Shown: one piece after another, positions 16,667 through 24,909 of the stretch
Position numbering within the stretch: the stretch's first letter is position 1
How the letters are laid out: each line of letters starts with the position of its first letter
DNA from: a bacterium
Lineage (GTDB): Bacteria; UBP6; UBA1177; JAKLFG01
Assembly: GCA_022709425.1 (NCBI GenBank)
Contig: JAKLIW010000020.1
Coordinates: 1-45,108, forward strand
Direction of reading: 5' to 3'
DNA: 45,108 nucleotides
Program-made: the position numbers and the translations under genes
The notes under the pieces: model-generated
Told to the model about the DNA's origin: nothing
The model's input: only the letters and a program-made list of their open reading frames with translations
Database searches by the model: none

Positions 16667-17278
16667 TCAGAACAGCGTGGTCTGTTCGGGCCGTGCGGTC
16701 AGGCGGAAACTGCGGCGGTGTATCGGCGTCGGGCCGTGGAGCGCCAGCGCGGCGTAGTGGCTGTCGGTCGGATAACCTTTGTGCTCGGCGAGCCCGTACT
16801 GCGGATAGATGAGCGCCCACCGCTTCATGATGCGGTCGCGGTGCACCTTGGCGAGTATCGAGGCCGCCGCGATGCTCGCGCTTTTACTGTCGCCCTTCAC
16901 CACCGCCTCCTCGCGCGCGAACCTTTTAATGAGTTTGTTGCCGTCGATGAGTACGATCTTCTCCCCCGCAAGCCGGTCGAACACCTTCCCCGCCGCCCGC
17001 CCCATCCCCCACAGCGTCGCGTAGAGAATATTCTTCTCGTCGATGACGCACGGGAGGACCGAATAGACCTGCCAGATGCTGTTCGCGAGTATGAGCGGCA
17101 CAAGCGCTTCGCGCTGATGTTCGGAGAGTTTCTTCGAATCGTCGAGCCCTTTAACGGGAGCGAGCAGATGGACCGCCCCGACGACGACCGGGCCGCACAG
17201 CGGGCCGCGCCCCGCCTCGTCCACCCCGATGACTTTCAGCCCGTCGGCGGTGTAGCGCGTGTCGATATTATCTTTCAT
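16667..17278 (-). CDS. rnhB: Ribonuclease HII
   Basis: A 203-residue enzyme that cuts RNA in RNA-DNA hybrids and removes misincorporated ribonucleotides. It has the type-2 signature GVDEAGRGPL (D20, E21), DDSKKLS and GDSKSASIAAASILAKVHRD, and ends with QTTLF. Start ATG 17278 has a GAGGGG site and overlaps the end of hemW by 11 bases, so hemW and rnhB form one operon. Its last 13 codons are duplicated 1.37 kb away, beyond the ATPase gene. Confidence 0.95.
   Translation of the reverse strand: MKDNIDTRYTADGLKVIGVDEAGRGPLCGPVVVGAVHLLAPVKGLDDSKKLSEHQREALVPLILANSIWQVYSVLPCVIDEKNILYATLWGMGRAAGKVFDRLAGEKIVLIDGNKLIKRFAREEAVVKGDSKSASIAAASILAKVHRDRIMKRWALIYPQYGLAEHKGYPTDSHYAALALHGPTPIHRRSFRLTARPEQTTLF
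16668..16709 (+). repeat. Right 42-bp direct repeat, within the 3' end of rnhB
   Basis: Partner of 15301-15342, identical at 36 of 42 positions. This copy is functional coding sequence for the rnhB C-terminus, so the left copy is the derived one. Confidence 0.8.
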
Positions 17279-18404
17279 GGCCCCTCGCGTAGCGTTCGAT
17301 GTCGTCAAAAAGTGCGCCGATGAAACTGTTGAGGAGATCGAACCCGCGCACCGTCGCCGCAAGCCGCCTCTTAGTGAGCGTCGCGTACCCGGCGTCAATG
17401 AAGCGTTCCCGCGTGACCACCGACATAAGGGCGGCGATGTCGACGCCGAAGAGCTTTTTAAACTGCGTGCGCCGGATCCCCTCTTTCGTGCGCAGTCCCA
17501 TCATCACGAATTCGCGCATCTTTACATCGCGCGGCGACCGCTCCACGACCGGCACCGGGTCCTTTATGAACGCCATGACCGACTCGGGATAATGATAGCG
17601 GACCCCGTCGGCCGGAGTGAAGCCGTGCGCCCCGGCGCCGATCCCGATGTAACGGTCCCACGACCAGTAGAGACGGTTGTGGACGCTCTCGAACCCGCGG
17701 CGCGCCCAGTTGCTCACCTCGTAGCGGGTGAAACGGCTGGCAGCAAGGAACCGGTGGATCGCCTCTTCCTCCGTCTCTATCCGTTCTTCCCGTGCAACGG
17801 GCGGAACCTTGCGCCGTTCGGGCCGGGTGTAGCAGTAGGTCGAGACATGGTCGGGAACGGCGAGTTCGAAAAGCCAGCCGAGTTCCGCTGCCAGATCGCG
17901 CGGCCGTTTCCCAAAGCCATAGATGATATCGTAGGAGATATTGTCGAACTCCTTCCGTGCGAGCGGCAGCACCTTTGCGAGCATCTCGCGTGACGCGCGG
18001 CGACCCATCGCCTTGAGCACCGCATCGTCGGCCGACTGGGTGCCGAGCGAGAGCCGGTTGACGCCGCATTTCTTGAGCGTCCGCAGGAACGGCGCGGTGA
18101 TGTCGGCCGGATTCGCCTCGACGGTGAATTCTATCTTCTTGGTATCGATACCGGCAGCGGTCAGCGCCCGCCCGACGGCGGTGAAGAAGCGCCCCGGCAT
18201 GGTCGAGGGGGTACCGCCGCCGATGTAGAGCGAGACGATCTCTTCGGCCCGCACCGTCGCGAGTTCTTTTTTCAGCACCGCGACCACCTGCGCCCCGTAG
18301 GCCGTCTTGATCTCAGCCGCCTTCGGCACCGTCGAGAAGAAATCGCAATAGCTGCAGCGCGACTCACAGAATGGGATGTGGATGTAGATGCCGGTCCGCG
18401 TCAT
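17268..18404 (-). CDS. hemW: HemW-like radical SAM protein
   Basis: A 378-residue cytoplasmic protein. The radical-SAM cluster motif CESRCSYC (C13, C17, C20) is preceded by IYIHIPF and followed by DFF. GGGTPS lies at about 60-70 and the HemN/HemW C-terminal region follows. The CxxxCxxC followed by a non-cysteine, and the length near 380, fit HemW (a heme chaperone) better than oxygen-independent coproporphyrinogen oxidase HemN (about 450, CxxxCxxCxC). Start ATG 18404 has GGAGGGG. It is transcribed from its own promoter together with rnhB. Confidence 0.88.
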   Translation of the reverse strand: MTRTGIYIHIPFCESRCSYCDFFSTVPKAAEIKTAYGAQVVAVLKKELATVRAEEIVSLYIGGGTPSTMPGRFFTAVGRALTAAGIDTKKIEFTVEANPADITAPFLRTLKKCGVNRLSLGTQSADDAVLKAMGRRASREMLAKVLPLARKEFDNISYDIIYGFGKRPRDLAAELGWLFELAVPDHVSTYCYTRPERRKVPPVAREERIETEEEAIHRFLAASRFTRYEVSNWARRGFESVHNRLYWSWDRYIGIGAGAHGFTPADGVRYHYPESVMAFIKDPVPVVERSPRDVKMREFVMMGLRTKEGIRRTQFKKLFGVDIAALMSVVTRERFIDAGYATLTKRRLAATVRGFDLLNSFIGALFDDIERYARGHER

Positions 18405-18424
18405 GGCCCCTCCGTTACTGGCCG

Positions 18425-18453
18425 ATAGTAACGCAGGCGGCGGTGTAAGGCAA
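18425..18453 (-). promoter_or_regulatory. hemW-rnhB promoter
   Basis: Minus strand TTGCCT (18448-18453), 17 bases, TACTAT (18425-18430). It is back to back with the glycosylase promoter; the two -35 elements are 10 bases apart. Confidence 0.6.
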
Positions 18454-18463
18454 CAATACTCTG

Positions 18464-18492
18464 TTGACCGCGCCCTTTTTTTCCAGTATACC
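18464..18492 (+). promoter_or_regulatory. Promoter of the MutY-like gene, predicted leaderless
   Basis: TTGACC (18464-18469), 17 bases, TATACC (18487-18492). The ATG is at 18499, where transcription should begin, and there is no Shine-Dalgarno sequence before it. Confidence 0.6.
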
Positions 18493-18498
18493 CTTCCC

Positions 18499-19329
18499 AT
18501 GAGACGCGACGAGATACGACATTTCCGCGAAACGGTGCTCGGTCATTTCGATAAGCACGGCCGCAGTTTCCTCTGGCGGCTCACGACCGATCCGTACGAG
18601 ATACTCGTCTCGGAGGTAATGCTCCAGCAAACGCAGACCGACCGCGTCGCCGCCTACTTCCCCCGCTTCATCGCGCGGTTTCCCGACATCGCGACGCTCG
18701 CCGCCGCCCCGCTGCGGGAGGTGCTCGCCCTCTGGCAAGGACTCGGCTACAACCGGCGGGCGCTGTTCCTCAAGAAATGCGCCGAGGCGACCGTAGCGCG
18801 ACATGACGGCATCCTTCCCGACACCATCGAGGCGCTGACCGCCCTTCCCGGCATCGGCCCCTACACCGCCCGCGCCGTTCTCACCTTCGCCTTCAATCAG
18901 CCACATATCTTCATCGAAACCAACATCCGCGCCGTCTACCTGCACCACTTCTTTTCCGGTCAGGAAAAGGTGAGCGACCGCGAACTGATGCCGCTGATCG
19001 ATGCGACCCTTGACCGCGACGATCCGCGCCGCTGGTATTACGCCCTCATGGATTACGGCGTCCACTTGAAGAAACTCCATCCGAACCCTTCGCGCCGATC
19101 GGCGCACCATGCGAAACAGTCGCGTTTCGAGGGAAGCGACCGCCAGATACGCGGCGCGATACTTCGCACGCTGGCCAAAACGACACTCACCGGCAAACGG
19201 CTTTCGGCCGCCGCGGCGCTCGACCTCGGGAAAGAGACGCTCGATGACGCACGATTCACGAAGATACTGAACGAACTGTGCGCCGAAGGACTGGTGGTGA
19301 AAAAGGGAAGAAGTTATCTGATACCGTGA
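18499..19329 (+). CDS. MutY-like A/G-specific DNA glycosylase without Fe-S cluster
   Basis: A 276-residue HhH-GPD DNA glycosylase. The catalytic glutamate is E39 (SEVMLQQTQ, as in MutY). The helix-hairpin-helix is LPGIGPYTARAV (about 116-127). The position of the second MutY catalytic residue (D138 in E. coli) reads E140 in IFIETNIRAV. The four cysteines that hold the iron-sulfur cluster in MutY and Nth are missing: after MDYG the sequence runs HLKKLHPNPSRRSAHH. The MutY NUDIX-like C-terminal domain is also absent, replaced by a short winged-helix-like end. It probably removes a mismatched or damaged base, but specificity for A opposite 8-oxoG is unproven. Confidence 0.82.
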   Translation: MRRDEIRHFRETVLGHFDKHGRSFLWRLTTDPYEILVSEVMLQQTQTDRVAAYFPRFIARFPDIATLAAAPLREVLALWQGLGYNRRALFLKKCAEATVARHDGILPDTIEALTALPGIGPYTARAVLTFAFNQPHIFIETNIRAVYLHHFFSGQEKVSDRELMPLIDATLDRDDPRRWYYALMDYGVHLKKLHPNPSRRSAHHAKQSRFEGSDRQIRGAILRTLAKTTLTGKRLSAAAALDLGKETLDDARFTKILNELCAEGLVVKKGRSYLIP

Positions 19330-19330
19330 A

Positions 19331-19816
19331 CTAGAACGGCAGATCGTCGTCGTCGGGCGCACCCTTGATGGCATCGGATAGGGCGCTGTTGAATTCCGCC
19401 TCCTTCGCCTTGGGACCGCTTTTCTGGTAGCTACGCTCCTCGCCGCGCGGCGCTTCCTTGCCGCCGCCCGCTTCGCCGCCGCCCGCATCAAGGAAATGGA
19501 CCGTGTCGGAGATGACCTCGGTGAAGTATTTCTCGACATTGTCCTTGTCGGTATATTTGCGGGTCCGCAGTTTACCCTCAACGAAAACGAGCGATCCCTG
19601 CTTGAGGAACTTCGAGCAGTTCTCGGCCGCCGCACCGAACACCACCACTTTATGCCATTCGGTGTGTTCCTCCGCTTGACCGCCGGTACCTTTCAGACGC
19701 TCGTTGGTGGCGACGGTGAACTTGGTTATCGGGTTGCCCGCGGTCGAATACTTGAGTTCGGGGGCGCGGCCGAGCCGGCCGAGGATCATGATCTTGTTGA
19801 AGCTGTTGAATGCCAT
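19331..19816 (-). CDS. ssb: Single-stranded DNA-binding protein
   Basis: A 161-residue protein with an N-terminal OB fold (1-110: MAFNSFNKIMILGRLGRAPELKYS, TEWHKVVVFG), a Gly/Lys/Glu-rich linker and the acidic tip DDDDLPF that recruits repair and replication proteins. It coats ssDNA as a tetramer. The GGAGGAG site lies in the end of the upstream sensor gene, whose stop is 5 bases away. It is last in a four-gene operon and may also have an unseen promoter of its own. Convergent with the glycosylase gene. Confidence 0.95.
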   Translation of the reverse strand: MAFNSFNKIMILGRLGRAPELKYSTAGNPITKFTVATNERLKGTGGQAEEHTEWHKVVVFGAAAENCSKFLKQGSLVFVEGKLRTRKYTDKDNVEKYFTEVISDTVHFLDAGGGEAGGGKEAPRGEERSYQKSGPKAKEAEFNSALSDAIKGAPDDDDLPF

Positions 19817-19821
19817 AGGTA

Positions 19822-20988
19822 TTACTCCTCCGGTTTCATTACACCGATCTTCTCCGTTCCGCTCTTCTCATCAGGGAGCCGTTCGCCCAAAAGCGCCGCG
19901 ATCATCATATTGGCGTTCTGGTTAAGCTGTCCCTCGACTCCCTCCGCCTCGTTGCTGAAACGGAATTTGCGGTTGCCGTGGATGATCTCGATCATCCCTT
20001 CGGTGAACCGGCTGATGGGGGCCTGTGACTGCTCCTCGATGACGATACCGAAGATGATAGCGATGATCAGGACGATGATCACTATCCAGAGAAAGTTGTT
20101 GCGGCTCGCGTAGAGCGGCTGCAACCCCTTGTCTATCGAACTAACGAACAGGTAACAGACATATTTCTCCTGACCGAGATGTTCATGTACGGCGATATTC
20201 GCATAGAATTTTTCGCCGTTGAGTTTCGCGGTAAAGGCATGTTTGCGTTCCTCTTCCTTGAGCGCTTTTTCGACGATATCGGGGTTGTTCTCGATATACT
20301 TTTTGAGCGCCTCGTGCAGTTCCGGCGGCATGGTCGAACCAAGCACTTTTTGTTTCTCGACAAAGGCGAACAGGAGCGGGTTGTTCCCCTTTTCCTCGTT
20401 GGTCTCTTCGGTCAGATTGCTGAAATCGCCCTTCGCCATCTCCGAATCGATGATGTTGGCCGAGTTGAAGGTGCCGATGATGGCGCCTTCCTTGCGTATC
20501 GGAACAGAAACCACCTTCATCCGTTTGCCGAGTATCTCAAAGATATCCTCGTCGCTGCGTCCCGATATCGCATTGCTGATAAGCAGATTCTCCTTGAAAC
20601 TTATGCCCTTAAGGGTATTGTCGAGATTCTTGGCGACAACCCTCCCTTCCGTGTCGGTAATGAAAAGGACATCGGAGGGGTCGGAGAACTTATTGATGAC
20701 GTTAAGCTCTACCTGTATCTTCTGCTCCGCCTCGATCGGGTTGGCGGCCAAAGCGGCCGGGACCAGCACATCCAGCAACTCTTTACGCGCCGCGATCTCT
20801 TCGGCGGCGCGGATCCGATCAAGCGTCTCGGCGGCGTTGATGTACTTGTAGAGCGATGTCGCGCGCGACACGCTGTCCTCCAGCGTCTCGATGAGCTGCC
20901 GTTTGGTCTGATTGACCAACAGGTGATAGGCCGCCCCGAACACAAGGGCGATCGAGATCACTGAAAGCAGGATGATCTTAGCTTTCAT
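19822..20988 (-). CDS. Membrane sensor-like protein with periplasmic domain and no output domain
   Basis: A 388-residue protein: a membrane segment at about 4-24, a large periplasmic part (about 25-300) with a Cache-like core (DVLFITDTEGRVVAKNLDNTLKGISF, VVSVPIRKEGAIIGTF), a second membrane segment (about 304-326) and a short cytoplasmic tail of about 60 residues that could be a HAMP-like or dimerising helix. No kinase, methyl-accepting or cyclase domain follows, so it looks like a receptor that has to signal through a partner. Start ATG 20988 has GAGAGGAA and overlaps purN by 11 bases. Confidence 0.8.
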   Translation of the reverse strand: MKAKIILLSVISIALVFGAAYHLLVNQTKRQLIETLEDSVSRATSLYKYINAAETLDRIRAAEEIAARKELLDVLVPAALAANPIEAEQKIQVELNVINKFSDPSDVLFITDTEGRVVAKNLDNTLKGISFKENLLISNAISGRSDEDIFEILGKRMKVVSVPIRKEGAIIGTFNSANIIDSEMAKGDFSNLTEETNEEKGNNPLLFAFVEKQKVLGSTMPPELHEALKKYIENNPDIVEKALKEEERKHAFTAKLNGEKFYANIAVHEHLGQEKYVCYLFVSSIDKGLQPLYASRNNFLWIVIIVLIIAIIFGIVIEEQSQAPISRFTEGMIEIIHGNRKFRFSNEAEGVEGQLNQNANMMIAALLGERLPDEKSGTEKIGVMKPEE

Positions 20989-21598
20989 GGTTCCTCTCCA
21001 CTCTGACGTATCTGTTGCTAACACGGTATCTTCCGGTGGTTACGATCTCTATCGCCTCGCTGAGGAGTTTGTGTTCCTCGGTGAGTATCCTTTGGCGAAG
21101 GTCTTCGGTGGTGTCGCCATCGAGCCGCTCGACCGCCTTCTGCAGGAGGATCGGTCCGCCATCCAAGCTTTCGTCAACAAAATGAACGGTGCAACCGGAG
21201 ATCTTCACCCCGTGATCGAACGCCTGATGTTGCGCATCGACGCCGGGGAAGGCAGGCAGGAGCGACGGATGAATATTGATGATTTTCCCCGGAAAACGTG
21301 ACAAAAAATAAGGCGATAGCACTCGCATGAAACCGGCGAGCACGATGAGATCGACCGGGTAAGAGACTATCGCTTCCAGAAGACGCGCCTCGTGATGTTC
21401 GCGCGGCTCCCCTTTGCGGCGCGCCACCGTGAGCGTCGGCACGCCGTGGGCGGCCGCTTTGGCCAGTCCGGCGGCATCCGCTTTATCGGAAAGGACGAAC
21501 GACACCTCGTCGACCTGCGAAAAACGACCGGCGTGCCATGATCGGACGACGGCATCCATGTTGGTGCCGCTGCCCGATATGAAGATGCCGATCTTCAT
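20978..21598 (-). CDS. purN: Phosphoribosylglycinamide formyltransferase
   Basis: A 206-residue enzyme of purine synthesis that transfers a formyl group from 10-formyl-tetrahydrofolate to glycinamide ribonucleotide. It has the phosphate-binding SGSGTN (8-13), the catalytic N108 and H110 in INIHPSLLPAFPG, and D146 in FVDESLDGGPI. The ATG overlaps the stop of the upstream gene (ATGA) and the end overlaps the sensor gene by 11 bases. No other purine gene is in the window. Confidence 0.94.
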   Translation of the reverse strand: MKIGIFISGSGTNMDAVVRSWHAGRFSQVDEVSFVLSDKADAAGLAKAAAHGVPTLTVARRKGEPREHHEARLLEAIVSYPVDLIVLAGFMRVLSPYFLSRFPGKIINIHPSLLPAFPGVDAQHQAFDHGVKISGCTVHFVDESLDGGPILLQKAVERLDGDTTEDLRQRILTEEHKLLSEAIEIVTTGRYRVSNRYVRVERNHES

Positions 21599-22533
21599 TG
21601 TTCGTGGACCTCGATAAGGACTATGCGTTCGTCGCTCTTGGGGATCAGGACATCCCCTTTCTTTTCCGCGGTGGAGAACTGATACGGCTTCTTCTCGTTC
21701 TCGCCGATTTGCAGATAGTAGCGCAATTTTTGTTTCTCAAGGGGTATCAGGCGTATCTCGGGATCTTTGGGCCGCAGACCGTTCGCATCGGGCTCAAGGG
21801 TCACCAGACAACCGTCGCCATAGACGCGAAAGAAGGCATACTCGACATTGATGCGACACCTGATGTTGTTCTGTTTGACGAAATCTTTGAGCCGATCGGT
21901 TATGCGCTCCGCATCGTAGCAGGCGAGATCCTTATCGCGTTTGTTCGAAACTATCACCTCGAATTGCACGGGACATTCGACCTTTTCGTCGTCGGAGCGG
22001 GTCATGAAATAGACGGGGGTCTCGGCCGGGATGCGGCACTCCTTCTGACAGTTCGCCACCGGCTGGTTGTCGACCGTCTGATAGAGAGTAATGCGATCCT
22101 GATCCTGTCGCAATTCTACCGTAGCAGTAGGTCCATCCTGAACCTTGACGACCGTTTCGAACAGAAGGTCGGCCTTGAATTTCTTGGTCACCGCCTCCGG
22201 CACGATGATCGTCGAATAGGCGGCACTCTTGAAGTCCACCGAGATCGTGTGCGAACCGGTGGGGATCCGGGAGACAGCTATGCAGGAATCGCTCACCGAT
22301 TTGAAAGAAAAGAGCGGCTGATAATCCATGAGAACCTTCATCTTGCGCATCCAGAGCTCGGAATCCTTGACCTGTTGGAAGCCCTCTTTTTCCGCCAACT
22401 TTTTGTCCTTGGTGGAAATGAGAAACGGAGCGCTGTCTTTCTCAAAGCAGACCTTCAGCACGGCATAGTCCATCTTCGCCGACAGGAGAGACCATCCGAA
22501 CAGCAAGGGAAGAAGGAAACACAGACCGCGCAT
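21595..22533 (-). CDS. Exported protein of unknown function
   Basis: A 312-residue protein with a signal peptide (MRGLCFLLPLLFGWSLLSA). The mature part is beta-rich with scattered cysteines (CQKECRIP, ECPVQF). At about 90-120 there is a stretch resembling a PEGA-like repeat (IPTGSHTISVDFKSAAYSTIIV). No family is assigned. It is the first gene of the purN-sensor-ssb operon and overlaps purN by 4 bases (ATGA). Start ATG 22533 has a GAGG about 11 bases upstream; longer versions of the frame would run across the promoter. Confidence 0.75.
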   Translation of the reverse strand: MRGLCFLLPLLFGWSLLSAKMDYAVLKVCFEKDSAPFLISTKDKKLAEKEGFQQVKDSELWMRKMKVLMDYQPLFSFKSVSDSCIAVSRIPTGSHTISVDFKSAAYSTIIVPEAVTKKFKADLLFETVVKVQDGPTATVELRQDQDRITLYQTVDNQPVANCQKECRIPAETPVYFMTRSDDEKVECPVQFEVIVSNKRDKDLACYDAERITDRLKDFVKQNNIRCRINVEYAFFRVYGDGCLVTLEPDANGLRPKDPEIRLIPLEKQKLRYYLQIGENEKKPYQFSTAEKKGDVLIPKSDERIVLIEVHEQ

Positions 22534-22578
22534 AGCGATGCACCTCAAGAAAAAAGAGAGGACCCAAATAAACAGGGA

Positions 22579-22607
22579 ATTATACGCAAGGGCTTTTTTT
22601 TTGTAAA
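22579..22607 (-). promoter_or_regulatory. Promoter of the purN-ssb operon
   Basis: Minus strand TTTACA (22602-22607), 17 bases, TATAAT (22579-22584), a consensus -10, about 45 bases before the first start codon. Confidence 0.65.
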
Positions 22608-22613
22608 TAAAAT

Positions 22614-22642
22614 TTGTCATTTTTTTAGGGCACGGCTATACT
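22614..22642 (+). promoter_or_regulatory. DAHP synthase promoter
   Basis: TTGTCA (22614-22619), 17 bases, TATACT (22637-22642). It is back to back with the purN operon promoter. The leader of about 50 bases can form a small interrupted hairpin (GCCG..CCG/CGG..CGGC, 22650-22672); no terminator or leader peptide is evident. Confidence 0.6.
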
Positions 22643-22701
22643 GTCCCCTGCCGATCCGAACAGCGGTCCGGCATATATGACAGGCAACGGATGGTAACTG
22701 T

Positions 22702-23712
22702 ATGATCATTGTTCTTAAACGGGACCGTCAAGAGGTGTTGGAAGATGTCCGTAGCCGCTTGATGGCCGGCGGCTTCCAGTATAACGTCCTCGAAGGGGTT
22801 AAGTACACCGTTATCCCGGTTCTCGGCGACCTTACCACCAGCGACATCAGTCGTTTCCGTTCCATCGACGGCGTAGACAAGGTGCTGCGGATATCGAGCC
22901 CCTACTACATGGTCACCAAAGAATATCGTCCGAAGAGCGTAGTCGATCTGGGCGACGGCGTGACTATTGGGAACAATTTTCAGTTCATCGCAGGACCCTG
23001 TAGTGTCGAGGGCGAGGAATCGTTCGACCGCATCGCCGCATTCCTTTCAGGGCTCGGCGTCAAACTTCTGCGCGGCGGCACCTACAAGATGCGTTCATCG
23101 CCCTATAGTTTCCAAGGACTCGGCGACGAAGGACTCCGCATCATGAAACGGGTGGCGAAGCGGTACGGCATGAAGACCGTCAGCGAGATCGTCGATCTGC
23201 GTAGCTTGGATTTCTTCCTCGAACATGTCGACATGATACAGGTCGGCGCGCGCAACATGTATAATTTCACTCTCATGCGGGAACTCGGGAAAAGCGGCAA
23301 GCCGCTCCTCATCAAACGGGCCCCCTCGGCCCGCCTCGAGGATTTTCTCCTCTCGGTCGAATATGTCCTGCTTGAAGGGAACGAACAGGTCGTTCTGTGT
23401 GAACGCGGCTCGATCTCTTTCGACGACGCGAGCCGCAATGCGGTCAACATGGCCGCCATACCGATGTTGAAGGATATCTCCCATCTGCCGGTACTGCTCG
23501 ATCCCTCGCACGGCGTGGGGGTCGCCCGCTACATTCCGGCGGTCAGCGAGGCGGCGGTGCTTCTGGGCGCCGATGGTCTGCTGATCGAGGTTCACTTCGA
23601 TCCCTCCAATGCGCTCTCCGATGGCTTCCAGTCGGTTAACTTCGAGCAATTTTCCCGTATATTCGAACGGACCAAGAAGATCCAGAACTGTCTCGGCAAC
23701 CCGTGCTTCTGA
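22702..23712 (+). CDS. aroF: 3-deoxy-7-phosphoheptulonate synthase (DAHP synthase, type I-beta)
   Basis: A 336-residue enzyme that makes DAHP from phosphoenolpyruvate and erythrose 4-phosphate, the first step of aromatic amino-acid synthesis. An N-terminal ferredoxin-like domain (about 1-70), typical of feedback-regulated I-beta forms, precedes the barrel with FIAGPCSVE (about 95-103), LRGGTYKMRSSPYSFQG, IKRAPSA and LLDPSHGVG. All four are characteristic. The ribosome site is weak (GGATGG). No other aromatic-pathway gene is adjacent. The phospholipase-D-like gene follows on the same strand. Confidence 0.93.
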   Translation: MIIVLKRDRQEVLEDVRSRLMAGGFQYNVLEGVKYTVIPVLGDLTTSDISRFRSIDGVDKVLRISSPYYMVTKEYRPKSVVDLGDGVTIGNNFQFIAGPCSVEGEESFDRIAAFLSGLGVKLLRGGTYKMRSSPYSFQGLGDEGLRIMKRVAKRYGMKTVSEIVDLRSLDFFLEHVDMIQVGARNMYNFTLMRELGKSGKPLLIKRAPSARLEDFLLSVEYVLLEGNEQVVLCERGSISFDDASRNAVNMAAIPMLKDISHLPVLLDPSHGVGVARYIPAVSEAAVLLGADGLLIEVHFDPSNALSDGFQSVNFEQFSRIFERTKKIQNCLGNPCF

Positions 23713-23744
23713 TACCGAAATTCCGCAACATACCCTCGCGCATC

Positions 23745-24887
23745 ATGTCGTTGCTGGAGTCGCTTATTCTGTTATCGATGGGTTTTCTCATCTATTTCTT
23801 CGTCATACCTGAACCGCCGCCGCTTGAGGAAACCCTGCGGCTATCGCCCGCCCCGATAGAGCGGAATGAGGAGAACGGATCAGTGGACGGAAAAAATACC
23901 GGGTCGCCACCGCCGGCCACGACCGTACGCGATCACTACGAATTCGCAGGAGGCGAGATTTTCTTCGACGACGCGGTAGAGCCCGTTGCGGTCGCCTTCA
24001 TCGATCGAGCCTCCCGAAACCTGCGCGCCGTCACCTATACGATAGAACCATCCCCGCCCGTCGAGGCCCTCGAAAAGGCGACCGCGCGGGGCGTGACGGT
24101 GGCGGTGGTGGCGGGCAAGAACGGCTTTGAGCGAACACCCGCATTCGCTTTCACCGAATTCCATCCGACCAAAGGCATCCTGCATGAGAAGTTCTTGGTG
24201 GCGGACGAGCGGCGCGTCTTTATTTCTTCACGCAATCTTACGCCGGGACAATCAAAGAACGCCGCGATCCTTTTCTCGGATGCTCCCCGATTGGCCACTA
24301 TTCTTTCCGAAGAATTCTCCTCTCTTGAAGAGATGCGCGTCGAGAAGCGGTGCCAGACCGGCTGCCCGGTTGAATACGGCACTCTTTATTTCATTCCCGG
24401 CAAAGGCTGTGTCGCCGCGAAGGACACCTTGCTCTCGGCCAACGAATCGATCTCTCTTGCGATGTACACCATGACCGTCGGGACGCCGGTCATGACCGGA
24501 TTGAAAAAAAACCTGAAAAAAGGACGTGCTCTGCGCCTCATTCTCGACGATTGGTCGGCCGAAAATGGTTCTGTGGTTAACTTAAAGGCGGCCAATTATC
24601 TCGAAAGTCTGGGGGGCGCGGTGCTTTTTGACCGCCTCAACGACACACAGGGACGACCGATGAATTTTCACCACAAATTCGCCGTCATCGACGACGGCGC
24701 TGCGCTGGTGTTCGGTTCGATGAACTGGACCAAGGCGGGCTGCTACCGGAACCGCGAATTGCTTTTCATCACACGCAACGGCGATATCGCCAGCATCTTC
24801 AAGACTTATTTTGATGACATGATGAACGCTCTGGCGCCGGCCGAGGAAAGGGGTCAGGCGCACAAGTTGCCTGACCCCACACCCTAG
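23745..24887 (+). CDS. Phospholipase D-fold protein, membrane-anchored
   Basis: About 380 residues with an N-terminal membrane anchor (about 2-22) and two HKD motifs: HEKFLVAD (H147) and HHKFAVID (H309), the latter followed by FGSMNWTKAG. Two HKD motifs in one chain fit phospholipase, cardiolipin-synthase-like or nuclease activity; the substrate cannot be told. Cysteines between the domains (CQTGC, KGC) fit a periplasmic location. The start is uncertain: ATG 23745 is chosen, while GTG 23703 overlaps the aroF stop; neither has a clear ribosome site. The last residues, HKLPDPTP, are encoded by a REP-like repeat, and the TAG shares CTAG with the yigZ stop. Confidence 0.85.
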   Translation: MSLLESLILLSMGFLIYFFVIPEPPPLEETLRLSPAPIERNEENGSVDGKNTGSPPPATTVRDHYEFAGGEIFFDDAVEPVAVAFIDRASRNLRAVTYTIEPSPPVEALEKATARGVTVAVVAGKNGFERTPAFAFTEFHPTKGILHEKFLVADERRVFISSRNLTPGQSKNAAILFSDAPRLATILSEEFSSLEEMRVEKRCQTGCPVEYGTLYFIPGKGCVAAKDTLLSANESISLAMYTMTVGTPVMTGLKKNLKKGRALRLILDDWSAENGSVVNLKAANYLESLGGAVLFDRLNDTQGRPMNFHHKFAVIDDGAALVFGSMNWTKAGCYRNRELLFITRNGDIASIFKTYFDDMMNALAPAEERGQAHKLPDPTP

Positions 24888-24909
24888 TCGCACAAGTTGC
24901 CCGACCCCA
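24850..24909 (+). repeat. REP-like palindrome plus a second 21-bp direct copy at a convergent gene end
   Basis: GGGGTCAGG (24850-24858) pairs perfectly with CCTGACCCC (24870-24878) around an 11-base loop. The 21 bases at 24859-24879 recur at 24889-24909 with one change, a 30-base period. GGGGTCAGGC/GCCTGACCCC hairpins are reminiscent of the REP elements moved by IS200-related REP transposases. It may also act as a bidirectional terminator, although it has no T run. Confidence 0.65.
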
